A stretch of 60,465 nt of DNA from Oscillospiraceae bacterium (GCA_902789835.1 CADAPN010000002.1:1-60465); one strand, 5' to 3'; counted from the stretch's first letter, positions 15,338 to 25,689 are shown. Notes: a model not told the origin generated them from the sequence alone. Numbers and translations are program-made.

Positions 15338-16429
15338 TCACTTTTCTTCTTCGCCCGCCGGAGCGTCCTCCGGGGCGTCGTGGTTTGGTTCTTCCGCTGA
15401 GATATCAGCGTTTTCTTTGGGTTCGGGTTTCGCTTCCGGTTCCTTCACCGGGTCGTCTTTCTTTTTTACATCGGAGGTCTTCTTCGCCGTGCCCGTGGTG
15501 TAGCTTGACGGCGGGGTCGACTCCGTTACTTCCTCAATCATGCGGTAGAGGTCCGCTTTTCTGAGCTTCGGTCTTCTGCGTCCCGAGACGATCAAAAGGA
15601 CAATCAGCGTAAGGAACAGAAGCGGCACGCCGATGGCCGGGATCGTAATGTAGTTCGGGATCCGGAAGGCTTCCGCCGGTACCACCAGCTCGCCGGCCTC
15701 GTTCGCGACACGTGTGCCGCGGATCAGCAGGCGGTGGGTGTTGATGCCGTAGGGGGTGCAGGTGACAAGCGTGCAGTAGTCCTTGCCGGGTACGATCGCG
15801 AGCTCTGAGATGTCGCCGGGTTCCACAATGCGGATCTGGTCGACCTCATAGGTGATCATCTGGTTCAGGACCGTGATGGTGAAGGTGTCACCCTCTCTCA
15901 TCTGGTCCAGGTCGGTGAAGAGCTTCGCGCTGGGCAGGCCCCTGTGTCCGGAGACGACCGCGTGGGTGCTCTCTCCGCCCACCGGCAGCGAGCTCCAGTC
16001 GAGATGCCCGATGGCAATCTGCAGGACGGATTCCTCCGTGCCGTGGTAAATCGGGATATAAACCCCGATGGACTTGATGGTGATGTAACCGATGATGCCC
16101 GTTCCGGAGAGGTCCAGGAGCGAGTTGTACTCCTTCAGGTCCTCCTCCGACATGACATAGGGATTTGCCTTCTTCACCAGGCGCTCGTTGTATTCATGCG
16201 CGGCCCGGATCATGTCGTCCAGTTTTTCCTTGTCCACATGTTCGACGGCGCTGGAATACGAGGCGATGGCGCGGGAGGCGTGGAAGGAGTTCCACCAGTC
16301 GCTCACCGTCGGGTAAGCCATAATCCCGAGTCCCACCAGCATCACCAGAACAAGGAGCCAGCTGGTCAGAGCCGATCTCTTTCTTCTCTTTTTCTCCTCT
16401 GGGGTCAGAGGTCTTTTTCTTCTACTCAT
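15338..16429 (-). CDS. srtC: Class C (pilus-polymerising) sortase
   Basis: 363 aa from the ATG at 16427-16429 (a TTG one codon earlier is less likely), with CGGAGC upstream. N-terminal helix (about 23-43), a lid-like segment with NPYVMSEEDLKEYNSLLDLSGTGIIGYI, catalytic His in VVSGHRG (about 162), Cys in TLVTCTPYG (about 224) and Arg in THRLLIRG. A second helix (about 260-285) and a long Lys/Glu/Pro-rich cytoplasmic tail follow. This is the class that joins pilin subunits through LPXTG. It is the first gene of an eight-gene operon with a strong promoter at 16465-16493. Confidence 0.93.
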   Translation of the reverse strand: MSRRKRPLTPEEKKRRKRSALTSWLLVLVMLVGLGIMAYPTVSDWWNSFHASRAIASYSSAVEHVDKEKLDDMIRAAHEYNERLVKKANPYVMSEEDLKEYNSLLDLSGTGIIGYITIKSIGVYIPIYHGTEESVLQIAIGHLDWSSLPVGGESTHAVVSGHRGLPSAKLFTDLDQMREGDTFTITVLNQMITYEVDQIRIVEPGDISELAIVPGKDYCTLVTCTPYGINTHRLLIRGTRVANEAGELVVPAEAFRIPNYITIPAIGVPLLFLTLIVLLIVSGRRRPKLRKADLYRMIEEVTESTPPSSYTTGTAKKTSDVKKKDDPVKEPEAKPEPKENADISAEEPNHDAPEDAPAGEEEK

Positions 16430-16464
16430 CAATTGCTCCGATTAATAGCTATATTAAGCAATTT

Positions 16465-16493
16465 AGTATATCATATATTCTTTAAATTCTCAA
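16465..16493 (-). promoter_or_regulatory. Promoter of the eight-gene fibre operon
   Basis: On the minus strand TTGAGA (16488-16493) and TATACT (16465-16470) are exactly 17 bases apart, 35 bases before the sortase ATG. The intergenic distances downstream to the class B sortase are all 20 bases or less, so one transcript is expected down to the terminator at 9182-9220. Confidence 0.8.
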
Positions 16494-16649
16494 GGACACA
16501 TTCACAGTTTTTTCTTTGAAAAATCGTGGAATTCCAAGTTTTTCCTTCTGATCCGGGATTCTGATTCATTGTACCACAGACAGAATCAAGAAAAGCGTCA
16601 ATAATCGGGAAAACTTTGCGTCAGATTGACGGAATTTTCATTCCGGATG

Positions 16650-16683
16650 AAAAAACAGCAGGACTTCTTTCGAAGTCCTGCTG
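16650..16683 (-). terminator. Terminator of the giant adhesin gene
   Basis: Perfect 12-bp stem CAGCAGGACTTC/GAAGTCCTGCTG with loop GAAA on the minus strand, followed by six T. It separates the adhesin gene from the downstream fibre operon promoter. Confidence 0.95.
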
Positions 16684-16712
16684 CGGCCCTTGTGCCGCGG
16701 TTTCGGTTCGGA

Positions 16713-19700
16713 TCAGGCGCGTCCCTTCCGCTTCCTGAGCGTCAGGATCGCCCCGGCCGTCGCGGTCATGATTCCGCCGAGGACCGTGAAGAGCGCGGTG
16801 CCGCGCCCGCCGGTCTGCGGGAGTTCATAGCCGGTGGAGTTTTCGACTTTGATCTGCCAGATGGTGTTTCCGTTCTCTGTGATCTTTTTGCACTCCAGAT
16901 ATCCGGTTCCGCTTAAGAAGGCCGTAACATTGTCCGACTCTGCGGATGATTGTATCTGGATTGGCCCCGAGAGCAGATTGTAGCCCGGCAGCGTTTCCGT
17001 TTCATAGAGGAAGTACAGTCCTTCCAGACCGCCAAGCGTCAGAATGCCATTCGCGTCCGTCGTGCCCTCAATCGCGGGAGTTTCTCCCTGTTTGGGCAAT
17101 CCGTCCTCGCCGACCTGATTGGACCGGTACAGTTCAAATTTGACCCCGGTGAGAGGATTTCCGCTAAGCATCTCCACCTTCTTGATCCGGACCGGGTCTT
17201 TGGGCGTATTCTTGAGCGTGATCTGAAGCAGGCTGTCGCTGATCGATTTAATTTCAGCGATATCCGAAGAAACATCGTCGATAAGCCAATCCTCTCCCGC
17301 TGCAGTACGTTCTGCGCTCTGTATCGTCACCTGCCCGGAAGAGGACAGATTGATACGGATATCAATCCCCAGGGAAACATACCCGGCGGGCGTCTCCACT
17401 TCTCTCAGATAGTAGTGCCCGGCAGGCAGACCGTCGGGATTTTCGGCGTTCTTCAGAACAATTCGGGGAATCACACCGTTACTGTCTGTAATCAGCTCTT
17501 TGTACCCTTCCATCGGCGTATAATCCGGCATGGGACGCTTCGGATCCGGCATTCCGCCGGTCGTTGCGAATACCTCTTTGTAGAGAGCAAACTTCACACC
17601 CGAAAGGGGACGACCCGAAGCGGAATCAATTTTAACGGCTTTCAGCGCGACGCCCTGATTCCTGATCGTCACTGTCGGCATATTGGTCGCTGTCGGATTC
17701 GGAACTTGGCTGACGGTGTAGTAGCCGTTTTCGGGATCAGTGGCCGAGCCGTTGACATACACCTTGCCATCCTCACCGACGCGGATCGTAAGGGAATCGA
17801 TCAGCGCCTGATATCCATAAGGCGCGGCGGATTCGGTCAGGGAATACTCCGTACCCGGCAGCAGATAGGCAACCACGACCAGTCCGTTTTGATCGGAACT
17901 GAAGGTCTTTGTCAGGCTGTTCTGGTTTGAGAATGTAAAGCCTGCGCCTTCCAGTGGCACCCCATTCATATCCGTTTTGACGATTTTGATGCCGGGCCTG
18001 GAGTTGCTGACCGTATCCGTGCGGACATTCGGGTACTTTCCGTCCGTTCCGGGCTTCAGCACCTCACGGGAATAAGCGGCAACGTATTCCATGCTTGCGG
18101 AGTATCCGTGTTCGTTTGAAGTGCCGCCCGCGGTAAGAACACCGCCTTCTTCGATGCGGATGAGGTTTCCTTCCGTTATGTCATGAGCCGTGCTTGTGTC
18201 ACCGCTAACTGTCGTGTAGCCGGTAACTTTTCCCGAAGAGTCTACCGTTACCTCCCCAAGTTTGCTTCCGGCCGGAACCTTCAGCATGACCTCGTAGACC
18301 ACATAGTCATTGAGGTTTTTCCCCGCCTCCAGATCCGGGAAGAACCAGCTGAGCGAGGTACCCGTCTTGCCAAGCTGGCGCACGGAACCGTCGATCAGAG
18401 AAAGGTCGCCTTTCCGATAGACTGCGAAATAGATCTCATCATGATCATCCATGAAGGCCGCGTCGGACCAGACCTTTTTTGCAATCAGGGTGTAGCCATG
18501 CTGGTTGTGTACCGTAACCTCCTGGTCGCCGGCGATCGTTCCTGCCATCAGGAGACCGGCCTCGCGGTCTTCCGTGGTTCCTGTCAGGAGCTCGCCGGAA
18601 ATAACGGAACCTGATCCATTGGCCTCGTATCCCAGTCGGTTATACCCGGAAGGAATCTCATTGTCACGTTCGGCAACGATAAACGGCGTCCCGTTTAAGA
18701 GTCCGGGAATTTCCACGGTATATCCGGCCTTGATCTTGGTTATGGAGCCGCGTCCGGTATGGAAGGTGCAGCGCTGCTGCAGGGTATCCCCTTGCAGGAT
18801 TTGGGGATCGTTATGGACAATGTCGTTAGTGATTTCTCCGAAGTCTTTCTTGCCTGTAGAAACAAACGCTCCGTTATGGAAATAGCAATACTCTCCCGCC
18901 GGGTTCTTGACGCGGTACGGACCGTTTTTGTAGATCGTGTAGGTTTCGCCCTCCATGCCGATATAAACACGGAAGCTGAACTCTGTGTTGTCCGCGTATT
19001 CGCCGGTGCCGCTGAAGATCTCTGTCGTCATCCTCTCATCCTGCCAGAGACGCTTCTTGATGGTCAGGTTTTTCATCGCGGTTTCATCCACGTGGTTTTC
19101 ATAGATCACTTTTTTGCGCTCGGAAACCGTGGCCTGAGCAGCATTGAAGTCCAGCAGACCGGAGACCGGAATATCTGTGCCTTCTGTTACAGGGCTGTCA
19201 TTGTATTTCTGCGGACTTACGTCGCTTCCCGGTGTCTCGATGTCGTTGATTTTCACCCATTCATAGGTAGCCGGTGAATCCATCGCGCATTCCCTGATGT
19301 AATACGCTGTGTCTTCCGAAGGCAGCTGAATATTGACGGTCTGCCCGGCCTTCAGGAAGAAAACATTCTTATAGACCAGGGTGTCGTCTCCGGCCTGAAC
19401 AGAGTACTCTGCTTCATAGGGTACCTGCTCTCCGGTCTGGGAATCCGTCACCGCAACGGTTCCGTCTGCTCTTACCATCACATACGTATCAGGGTCCCGA
19501 TACCAGATCTGGAAGGGGAACAGCTGATCAGAATTCTCGGTTCCTGAAACTTTCTTCTGCAGCTGAATCCCGCCATCTTTGTACTCCGAGATGTTAAAGC
19601 GCATATGAAGGTTGGAGGCGCCGGCGCCGCGCTCCAGGTAGAACATCCGCATGGTATGGCTGGAGTAATCCTTGAAGACATCCGTGATGGTTTCCTGCTC

Positions 19701-22700
19701 TTCGCCGTCGACAACAACGGTTTCCACCTTGAAGATGCCCTTCAGCCAGTTCTGAAGATTCTCTTCCAGGTTCTCTTCCCCGGCGTGCTGTGCTCTGTAG
19801 GCTGCTTCAAAGCGTTGTTTAAGGGTGAATGGCGTTCCGTTTTCGACAATTTCGCCTGTTCTGAAGTTCACGTTGCCGTCCAGGGCGGAGTGGATACCGC
19901 CCAGGTCAAGCACCAGGACATCGTCCACATACAGCCAGAAGTCGTCGTCACCGGAGAACTCGAAGATCAGGTCGTGGCCCCAGGCGTCCAGTCCGCTCGC
20001 GCTCTGCATGAAGCTGGCTGACATCTCCATGCCGAAGAAGTGGTCCACATACGGCAGTTTGTGGGTCTTATTCCAGGAGATTTCATAAAGCTTTTCGCCA
20101 TAGGCCGGATCCAGTGAGGACAGAGGATCCGCATGGATGTCACGGGTGTTGGAATACTGTGTCGAGACTTTGATGGGAATGGGAATGCGGTTGCCGTTCT
20201 CATCCAGAACAGGGTTCCCTTCTTCATCCGTTTTGAACCCGCCAATGATATCATTATAGGGAAGGAACTGCCCGTGTCTCAGCGTATCTTTATTTCCTTC
20301 GGAAGAAGTTCCGAGCTGACCGTAGATGACAAAGTCACCCACGCCGTAAGTCCCGCCGCTCGGCGCCTCCACGCCATACCAGGGATCTGAGGTGCTCGTA
20401 ATCAGGTGGGCGAAGTTTTGTGTGGAGTCATATTCGAAATAGCCGGTTTCATAATACGTGGTCGTCAGGAACTGATGATTAACCTCCAAGGGATTGGAAA
20501 ACAGCGCGCCTAACGACTTATTAGAATTTGTCGCAATCGGATAGTCGCTTCCCCCGGCGATATAGTTTTGCAGAAGTTCCTTCGATCCGGTCCATTGGTT
20601 ATAGGGGGTATTTCCCAGAATATTGCTCATCTCTGCGCTTCGGCCGCTTGTCAGGTTGTCGTTTTCGCCGAAATCCTGCATTTTCAGCGTGATGCCGAAT
20701 TGGGTACTGTCCACCGTGGAAACCGTGGTCACTTCCATGGTCTCCGTATCCGTCGACATCTTCGCGAAGTAGAAGTCGCTTGCCTGGGAAAGGGTGGAAG
20801 ACAGAAGCGCGATCTGTTCCTCATCCACCTTCAGGGACGCATAGTAGTAATCATCCCAAGCCAGGATTGTCGTATAATAATCGCCGTTGCCGCGCCCGTT
20901 CAGATTGACTCCGTAGGCGCTGTCGGCAAAGAAGGTCTCGCTCCCGTTCGATGTCTTCGGCGCGATATACTTCCCGGAATAGAGGTTGCTCAGATCATAA
21001 TAGCCGTTCGGTGTGTCTGTACCGGCATAGTAATGTTCCTTGAAGTCCCACAGCATGGTATTCACCTGGCTGCCTACCCAGGAAATCGTATCGCCGGACT
21101 CGTAGGCCTTTACCAGCTTTCCGTCATAATCCACCACATAGTAATCATAACGATGGTCTTTGTCGTTCCAGATACGGGTATAGAGAATAACCATATCTCC
21201 GTCGTTCACTTCTCCGGCGGCCTCTGAGATGCTGACCTTCTGGGCGGTATAGGTCACAAAGTCATCTTCGTTCAGATCGGAAAGCTCGGCAAAGTTCATC
21301 CAGGCATCTGCACTTTTATAGGACGTCCCCGCACGTTCGAAATTGCTGCCATTGAGCCTGAGCACACCGTTCATCGTGCTGAATTTGTATTTTCCCGCGT
21401 TTGTACCCGTTCCTGCACTCACCGTAAATACACAGCCGGCTTCAGATGAATCATCTACCAGCGAGATCCCGCTCTCGCTGACATTCAGATATTTCGTTTT
21501 GCCGCCTGCCTGAGTCGTGATGTAATACTTCCCTTCCTCAGAAGCTTCATAGAACGTCCACATGGTGATATTGCTGTCATTTGCCACATAGACATAATCC
21601 GTCCGGTTGACCGTGTTGATCCGGACGGTTGTGGTTTTTCCCTGCAGCTTGGTGCCGTTTTCCTGTGCAGTGGACATCATGGCGACACCGGAAGGTTTGG
21701 CGCCGTCCTTTGTGTTGATCAGGCCATAGGTTTTATTATTGAGCGCCCCAAGATCAACATTCTCCGCAACCGCATAGACCGAGAAACCGCTTGCCCGGAA
21801 ACTGACGGCAGCCCCTTCGGTAACGCTTTCCAGAAGCTCGGGCTCTGTTTTATCCTCGCTCTGACTCTCCGCAAAGTGTACGATATTCAGACTCTTCCCG
21901 TCTTTCACATCTGCCAGTTCAATCTTGACCTCAACCGTCGTACCTTCCGCGGGCTGCAGTTTTTCTTCTTCCGCGCTGAGGATCGTAATGTCGAAGAAAC
22001 GGGCATAGGGAAGCGACCCGGCCTCCAGGCCGAGCACGGTTTCCGTCTCGCTTACATATTCGTTATAGCGCTCGGATTCGCTCAGGATCTCCTCGACGCT
22101 GAGCACCGCGTCCACGGGGATCTTCGCATCCGCGCCGTAGGTCACGCTGACGTTGTAGGTGTTTCCGTCAGAGGCAGTGATTGTCTTCTCCAGGGTAGTC
22201 ACGATGACGCCGTAGACGGAGAAGCCTTCGGCGGAGAACGCCGTCTCGCTTCCGGCACTCTCCGCCATCCCGGCGTCTGTGGTTTTCTCCGGGAGGCTGG
22301 TGACCTCCGCGTCGATCACTTCGACTTCTTCTCCGAAGTGGATCGCCTTGGCGCCATCCTCCAGCGTATCCGCCAGTTCGATCTTCACATCCACCGGAGC
22401 GGCGGGCTGGATTTCCTGCCCGCCGGAGAGGATCGTGATGTCGAAGAACCTGGCAAAGGAGACCATCTCGTTCTCAACGGAGTTCTCCGCCATCTCCAGA
22501 TATGCCTTGTATTCCTCGGAGTCCGGCAGGATTTCCTCCACCGCCAGTTCCGCGTCCGCCGGGATTCCGGCGTCGGCGTCGTAGCTCAGCGTGATGCGGT
22601 AGGTCTCGCCGTCCGAGGCGAGGACGGTTTTCTCAAGGGTGTTAGAATAGACCAGGATATACACCGAGAAGCTGTCCGCGGCGAAGCTCACCGTGCTGTT

Positions 22701-24773
22701 CTCTGTGCCGTCTCCCTCTTTCTGCCCCACGACGGTCGTGTTTCCGTTGTTGTCCAGATGGAGGATGGTCTGCAGGTTTCCGTCGGGAGCCGCGGCGGCT
22801 TCCTCGGTCTCGCCATTACCGGAGTCAGCGACCGGGATCATGTCCACATGGATCGGCACCACCGGTTCGATTTCGTTTCCGTCCGCGTCAAAGAAGCTGA
22901 TGTCCACCGCCTGCACACGGGTAATCTCTCCGCCGACGGATTCCTGGACGACACCCATGACACTTTCGATCTCGATCTGCGTCACACGCATGGTCGTATT
23001 CGGCGGGAACGCGCCGTCCGGCGCTGTGACGCGCACCGTGACCGTGTCTGTGGATTCTTCAAAGTTCTGCGCGGGCATTCTGACGCTCAGAGGCTCTTCG
23101 GCGGTTTCGTCGCCGGTCAGGTCCACGACTGCGAAGGGGGAGAATCCAAAGGCCGTGAAGCTCACGGTACCGGCTTCCAGATCGAAGTCGGCTTCTCTGA
23201 TCCGCTCTGCCGTTCCGTTCATCAGCTGATACACCTTTGGGGCGCTCATGCCGCGGATTTCCTCCGTCTGAAGGGTGAAGCGGATCTGCGTCTCGCCTTC
23301 CGGAATCACGGGCTCCCCGTCCGCCATGAGGCCGATGTCGATCACATAGAGCGCGGTGATTTCCCGCTCTTCCCCTTCGGCCGCGTTCTCATTGACCGCC
23401 GAGAGGATCGCGGCTCTTGCCTCGTCCGCGCTGTAGTCGTTGAGGCTCAGCCGGGCAATCTCGCCCAGGATGCTCTCCGGAACTTCCGCCAGGACGCTTG
23501 CGCCGTCCTTCTCACCGCCGAGCTGAACGCAGGGGATTGCCTCGGGAGTCTCTTCGGTCTCCTGGGTTTCTTCGGTCTCCTGGGTTTCTTTGCTCTCCTG
23601 CTCGCCTTCGGCTGTCTCTTTGTCTGCGGAATTCTCTTCCTCTTTGTCTTCTTCGGTGTTTTCTTTCTCTTCGGTCTCCTGAACGTCTGCGGGATCAGCT
23701 TCCTGATTTTCCTGCTCCGTGCTTTCTTCGTCTGCCGCTTCGGTCTCGGCGGTTTCGGTCTCTGCCGTCCGGGCCTCATCGGCATTCTCCGGATTGGCAT
23801 TCTCCGGATCGGTGTTGTCTGTATCGGTGTCTTCTGTGCTGATCCATGTATCGGTCTCGATCTCGGTTTCATCCTCTTCCGGATACAGGAAAATGAAACC
23901 GTCTTCAGGGGCACCTTCTGTATTCCCGGCATCGGGTGCTTCCGGTGCGGGCGTTATTTCTTCCGTGTCCGTCTCGGCGGCGGAGTCCTCAACGTTGGAG
24001 TCCTCGGTGGTATAGACAGCCTGCTCCCCGGTCTCTTCCGGCTCCCCGTCGTCCAGCTCGTAGACGGTGAAGCACTCCGGTCCGTGAACGTGCTCGGTGA
24101 GCTCCTGCATGCCGCAGATCAGAGAAGCATTTCCGGCTTCATCCACCGTGTAGCAGGCGTCCGTGTGGACATGCGGAATAAGCTCCGTCTTGTCACAGAT
24201 GAGCGTCGTGACCGTCCGCCAGCAGCTTTCGTCGTGGTGATGGGCGCCCTCGCCCTCTGCCATGCCGCAGCTGAGTTCCTCATGCCATGCATAGCACTCG
24301 TCCGTATGGACATGTCCCTCTTCGAGGACGTTTCCCTCCTCATCCAGAACCGGCTCGGTGGAACGCTCACAGCTCAGGTCTCCGCGGACGCGCGTATAAC
24401 AGTCCGCGGTATGCTTATGGCCGTCGGATTCCGGAATCGCACAGTCCAGCTCCTGTGACACAACAAAGCAGTTCTCATCATGCACATGGGCCTTGATCTC
24501 CGGCAGGGGGCAGACCAGGCTTCCGTTCTCGTCGAAGCAGTCGTCGTTGTGCGTATGCAGGAAGAAGCCCGCATAGCCCGGTCCCGCCGGTGCTTCGGCC
24601 GGGCAGGTCAGGACCCGCTTCTGATAGGTTTTCGCTCTGGCAGGGAGGTGGAAGAATCCGGCGACTCCTGCGACCACCAGCAGGCAAAGGCAGAACAGCA
24701 TGCCGATCTGCCATCTGCGCTTTTTCATCTCACGCAGTTTCATTGCAATTCTCTCTTCTGACCGGTTGTTCAT
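16713..24773 (-). CDS. Giant LPQTG-anchored adhesin / pilus tip protein
   Basis: 2686 aa from the ATG at 24771-24773 with GGGGGAG upstream. Order: signal helix (20-48); seven HxHxxxC motifs with extra Cys between them (about 72-234); an acidic Glu/Thr-rich stretch (about 240-425); repeated beta domains of roughly 155 aa ending in FSVY or similar (about 430-1000); a large middle region; a PA14/fibro-slime-like domain with DDDFWLYVDDVLVLDLGGIHSALDG (about 1540-1740); Cna_B-like modules (QKKVSGTENSD, KKRLWQDERM, AKKVWSDAAF); three SpaA-type modules (KIVKTDMNGVPLEGAGF, KAVKIDSASGRPLSGVKF, KKVEMLSGNPLTGVKF); LPQTG at 2651-2655, a helix and RKRKGRA. It is a sortase substrate and the probable shaft tip or main adhesin of the locus. 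Confidence 0.92.
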   Translation of the reverse strand: MNNRSEERIAMKLREMKKRRWQIGMLFCLCLLVVAGVAGFFHLPARAKTYQKRVLTCPAEAPAGPGYAGFFLHTHNDDCFDENGSLVCPLPEIKAHVHDENCFVVSQELDCAIPESDGHKHTADCYTRVRGDLSCERSTEPVLDEEGNVLEEGHVHTDECYAWHEELSCGMAEGEGAHHHDESCWRTVTTLICDKTELIPHVHTDACYTVDEAGNASLICGMQELTEHVHGPECFTVYELDDGEPEETGEQAVYTTEDSNVEDSAAETDTEEITPAPEAPDAGNTEGAPEDGFIFLYPEEDETEIETDTWISTEDTDTDNTDPENANPENADEARTAETETAETEAADEESTEQENQEADPADVQETEEKENTEEDKEEENSADKETAEGEQESKETQETEETQETEETPEAIPCVQLGGEKDGASVLAEVPESILGEIARLSLNDYSADEARAAILSAVNENAAEGEEREITALYVIDIGLMADGEPVIPEGETQIRFTLQTEEIRGMSAPKVYQLMNGTAERIREADFDLEAGTVSFTAFGFSPFAVVDLTGDETAEEPLSVRMPAQNFEESTDTVTVRVTAPDGAFPPNTTMRVTQIEIESVMGVVQESVGGEITRVQAVDISFFDADGNEIEPVVPIHVDMIPVADSGNGETEEAAAAPDGNLQTILHLDNNGNTTVVGQKEGDGTENSTVSFAADSFSVYILVYSNTLEKTVLASDGETYRITLSYDADAGIPADAELAVEEILPDSEEYKAYLEMAENSVENEMVSFARFFDITILSGGQEIQPAAPVDVKIELADTLEDGAKAIHFGEEVEVIDAEVTSLPEKTTDAGMAESAGSETAFSAEGFSVYGVIVTTLEKTITASDGNTYNVSVTYGADAKIPVDAVLSVEEILSESERYNEYVSETETVLGLEAGSLPYARFFDITILSAEEEKLQPAEGTTVEVKIELADVKDGKSLNIVHFAESQSEDKTEPELLESVTEGAAVSFRASGFSVYAVAENVDLGALNNKTYGLINTKDGAKPSGVAMMSTAQENGTKLQGKTTTVRINTVNRTDYVYVANDSNITMWTFYEASEEGKYYITTQAGGKTKYLNVSESGISLVDDSSEAGCVFTVSAGTGTNAGKYKFSTMNGVLRLNGSNFERAGTSYKSADAWMNFAELSDLNEDDFVTYTAQKVSISEAAGEVNDGDMVILYTRIWNDKDHRYDYYVVDYDGKLVKAYESGDTISWVGSQVNTMLWDFKEHYYAGTDTPNGYYDLSNLYSGKYIAPKTSNGSETFFADSAYGVNLNGRGNGDYYTTILAWDDYYYASLKVDEEQIALLSSTLSQASDFYFAKMSTDTETMEVTTVSTVDSTQFGITLKMQDFGENDNLTSGRSAEMSNILGNTPYNQWTGSKELLQNYIAGGSDYPIATNSNKSLGALFSNPLEVNHQFLTTTYYETGYFEYDSTQNFAHLITSTSDPWYGVEAPSGGTYGVGDFVIYGQLGTSSEGNKDTLRHGQFLPYNDIIGGFKTDEEGNPVLDENGNRIPIPIKVSTQYSNTRDIHADPLSSLDPAYGEKLYEISWNKTHKLPYVDHFFGMEMSASFMQSASGLDAWGHDLIFEFSGDDDFWLYVDDVLVLDLGGIHSALDGNVNFRTGEIVENGTPFTLKQRFEAAYRAQHAGEENLEENLQNWLKGIFKVETVVVDGEEQETITDVFKDYSSHTMRMFYLERGAGASNLHMRFNISEYKDGGIQLQKKVSGTENSDQLFPFQIWYRDPDTYVMVRADGTVAVTDSQTGEQVPYEAEYSVQAGDDTLVYKNVFFLKAGQTVNIQLPSEDTAYYIRECAMDSPATYEWVKINDIETPGSDVSPQKYNDSPVTEGTDIPVSGLLDFNAAQATVSERKKVIYENHVDETAMKNLTIKKRLWQDERMTTEIFSGTGEYADNTEFSFRVYIGMEGETYTIYKNGPYRVKNPAGEYCYFHNGAFVSTGKKDFGEITNDIVHNDPQILQGDTLQQRCTFHTGRGSITKIKAGYTVEIPGLLNGTPFIVAERDNEIPSGYNRLGYEANGSGSVISGELLTGTTEDREAGLLMAGTIAGDQEVTVHNQHGYTLIAKKVWSDAAFMDDHDEIYFAVYRKGDLSLIDGSVRQLGKTGTSLSWFFPDLEAGKNLNDYVVYEVMLKVPAGSKLGEVTVDSSGKVTGYTTVSGDTSTAHDITEGNLIRIEEGGVLTAGGTSNEHGYSASMEYVAAYSREVLKPGTDGKYPNVRTDTVSNSRPGIKIVKTDMNGVPLEGAGFTFSNQNSLTKTFSSDQNGLVVVAYLLPGTEYSLTESAAPYGYQALIDSLTIRVGEDGKVYVNGSATDPENGYYTVSQVPNPTATNMPTVTIRNQGVALKAVKIDSASGRPLSGVKFALYKEVFATTGGMPDPKRPMPDYTPMEGYKELITDSNGVIPRIVLKNAENPDGLPAGHYYLREVETPAGYVSLGIDIRINLSSSGQVTIQSAERTAAGEDWLIDDVSSDIAEIKSISDSLLQITLKNTPKDPVRIKKVEMLSGNPLTGVKFELYRSNQVGEDGLPKQGETPAIEGTTDANGILTLGGLEGLYFLYETETLPGYNLLSGPIQIQSSAESDNVTAFLSGTGYLECKKITENGNTIWQIKVENSTGYELPQTGGRGTALFTVLGGIMTATAGAILTLRKRKGRA

Positions 24774-25007
24774 TTGTCTCCCCCTCTCTTATTCTTTCGT
24801 TCTGTCATGATTGTATCCGATTCACCGTCAATAAAGGAATCAATAAATTCATCTTTTTGCGGTTTTTCATCTTTCTTTTTTCAGTTAAATCAATTGATTA
24901 TAGCAGTAATTTGTGAACAAACGAAGAAATCCGATCTCATTTAATGAATATTTAAGATCTGGGCGCTCCTTATGCCGGCTGTTTTCATCCGGTTTTTCAG
25001 GGTTCGC
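24774..25007. other. Leader region of the giant adhesin gene
   Basis: AT-rich and free of genes. It holds a TATAAT-like -10 box and a long untranslated leader (about 115 bases) before the adhesin ATG. No riboswitch or clear inverted-repeat operator was recognised. Confidence 0.45.
24897..24902 (-). promoter_or_regulatory. Putative -10 box of the giant adhesin
   Basis: Perfect TATAAT on the minus strand in an AT-rich region. The hexamer 17 bases upstream (TTCGTT) is a poor -35 box, so transcription may need an activator. Confidence 0.4.
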
Positions 25008-25050
25008 AAAAAGCAGGCCGGGAATGGCTGTTTTCCATTCCCGGCCTGCT
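25008..25050 (-). terminator. Terminator of the signal peptidase operon
   Basis: A 16-bp perfect stem, AGCAGGCCGGGAATGG with its complement, around AAAACAG, followed by TTTTT on the minus strand; 27 bases after the peptidase stop. Confidence 0.95.
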
Positions 25051-25077
25051 CATTCCTGATTCAATTGTCTCCGCCGT

Positions 25078-25677
25078 TTATTCCACCGTGCCGAAGGCCT
25101 CGAACGGCCAGATCCGCAGCAGAAGTCTCCCGACGACCTTGTCATTCGGGATGCAGCCGACGGATTTGTTGCGGCTGTCGATGCTGGTGGCCCGGTGGTC
25201 GCCCAGCACGAAGCAGCAGCCCTCCGGTACCTGATACGGCAGATTGATGTTGCACTCGCCGAAGGCTTTTTCATGGATGTACGGCTCATCCAGGCGGACG
25301 TTGTTCACATACACCGTTCCGTCCTGATCGATGTCGACCCAGTCGGTCTCCGTGGCAATCACGCGCTTGATGAGCACTTCGTTGTTGTAATAGAAGCCGA
25401 TCACGTCGCCGGGTTTATAGCGGTGGTTGTTCAGGGCCACCACAACGTCTCCGTCAAACAGCGTCTCTTCCATGGAAACGCCCTGGATAGTCAGCACCGG
25501 CAGGATCAGAATTGTCAGGATCACCGCAATCGCCGCCACAATCAGCAGGGTGAACACCGTGCTTCGGGCGGAGCTTCTCCGGCGTCCCTGCCGGCGCATT
25601 CTGCCGAGCTCGGCCTCCAGCGCTTCGACCGGCGGAACTTCGACCCGCTGTCGGTTTGTCTTTTTCGGTTCGCTCAT
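25078..25677 (-). CDS. lepB: Type I signal peptidase (second of a tandem pair)
   Basis: 199 aa. Basic N-terminus, one membrane helix (about 40-62: VFTLLIVAAIAVILTILILPVL), catalytic Ser in GVSMEETLFDGD and catalytic Lys in EVLIKRVIATETDW, then LGDHRATSIDSRNKSVGCIP, all hallmarks of bacterial S26 enzymes. It cleaves Sec signal peptides at the outer face of the membrane. It is a close paralogue of the gene just upstream (12-base gap). The placement next to the adhesin locus suggests dedicated processing of the abundant surface proteins; both could also be general housekeeping enzymes. Confidence 0.93.
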   Translation of the reverse strand: MSEPKKTNRQRVEVPPVEALEAELGRMRRQGRRRSSARSTVFTLLIVAAIAVILTILILPVLTIQGVSMEETLFDGDVVVALNNHRYKPGDVIGFYYNNEVLIKRVIATETDWVDIDQDGTVYVNNVRLDEPYIHEKAFGECNINLPYQVPEGCCFVLGDHRATSIDSRNKSVGCIPNDKVVGRLLLRIWPFEAFGTVE

Positions 25678-25689
25678 TTCCGTGTTCTT

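Noticed and set aside
21876..24458. 860-aa plus-strand frame opposite the giant adhesin
   Set aside because: Opposite-strand shadow of the acidic repeats; Phe/Gly/Val-rich without domains or a ribosome site.
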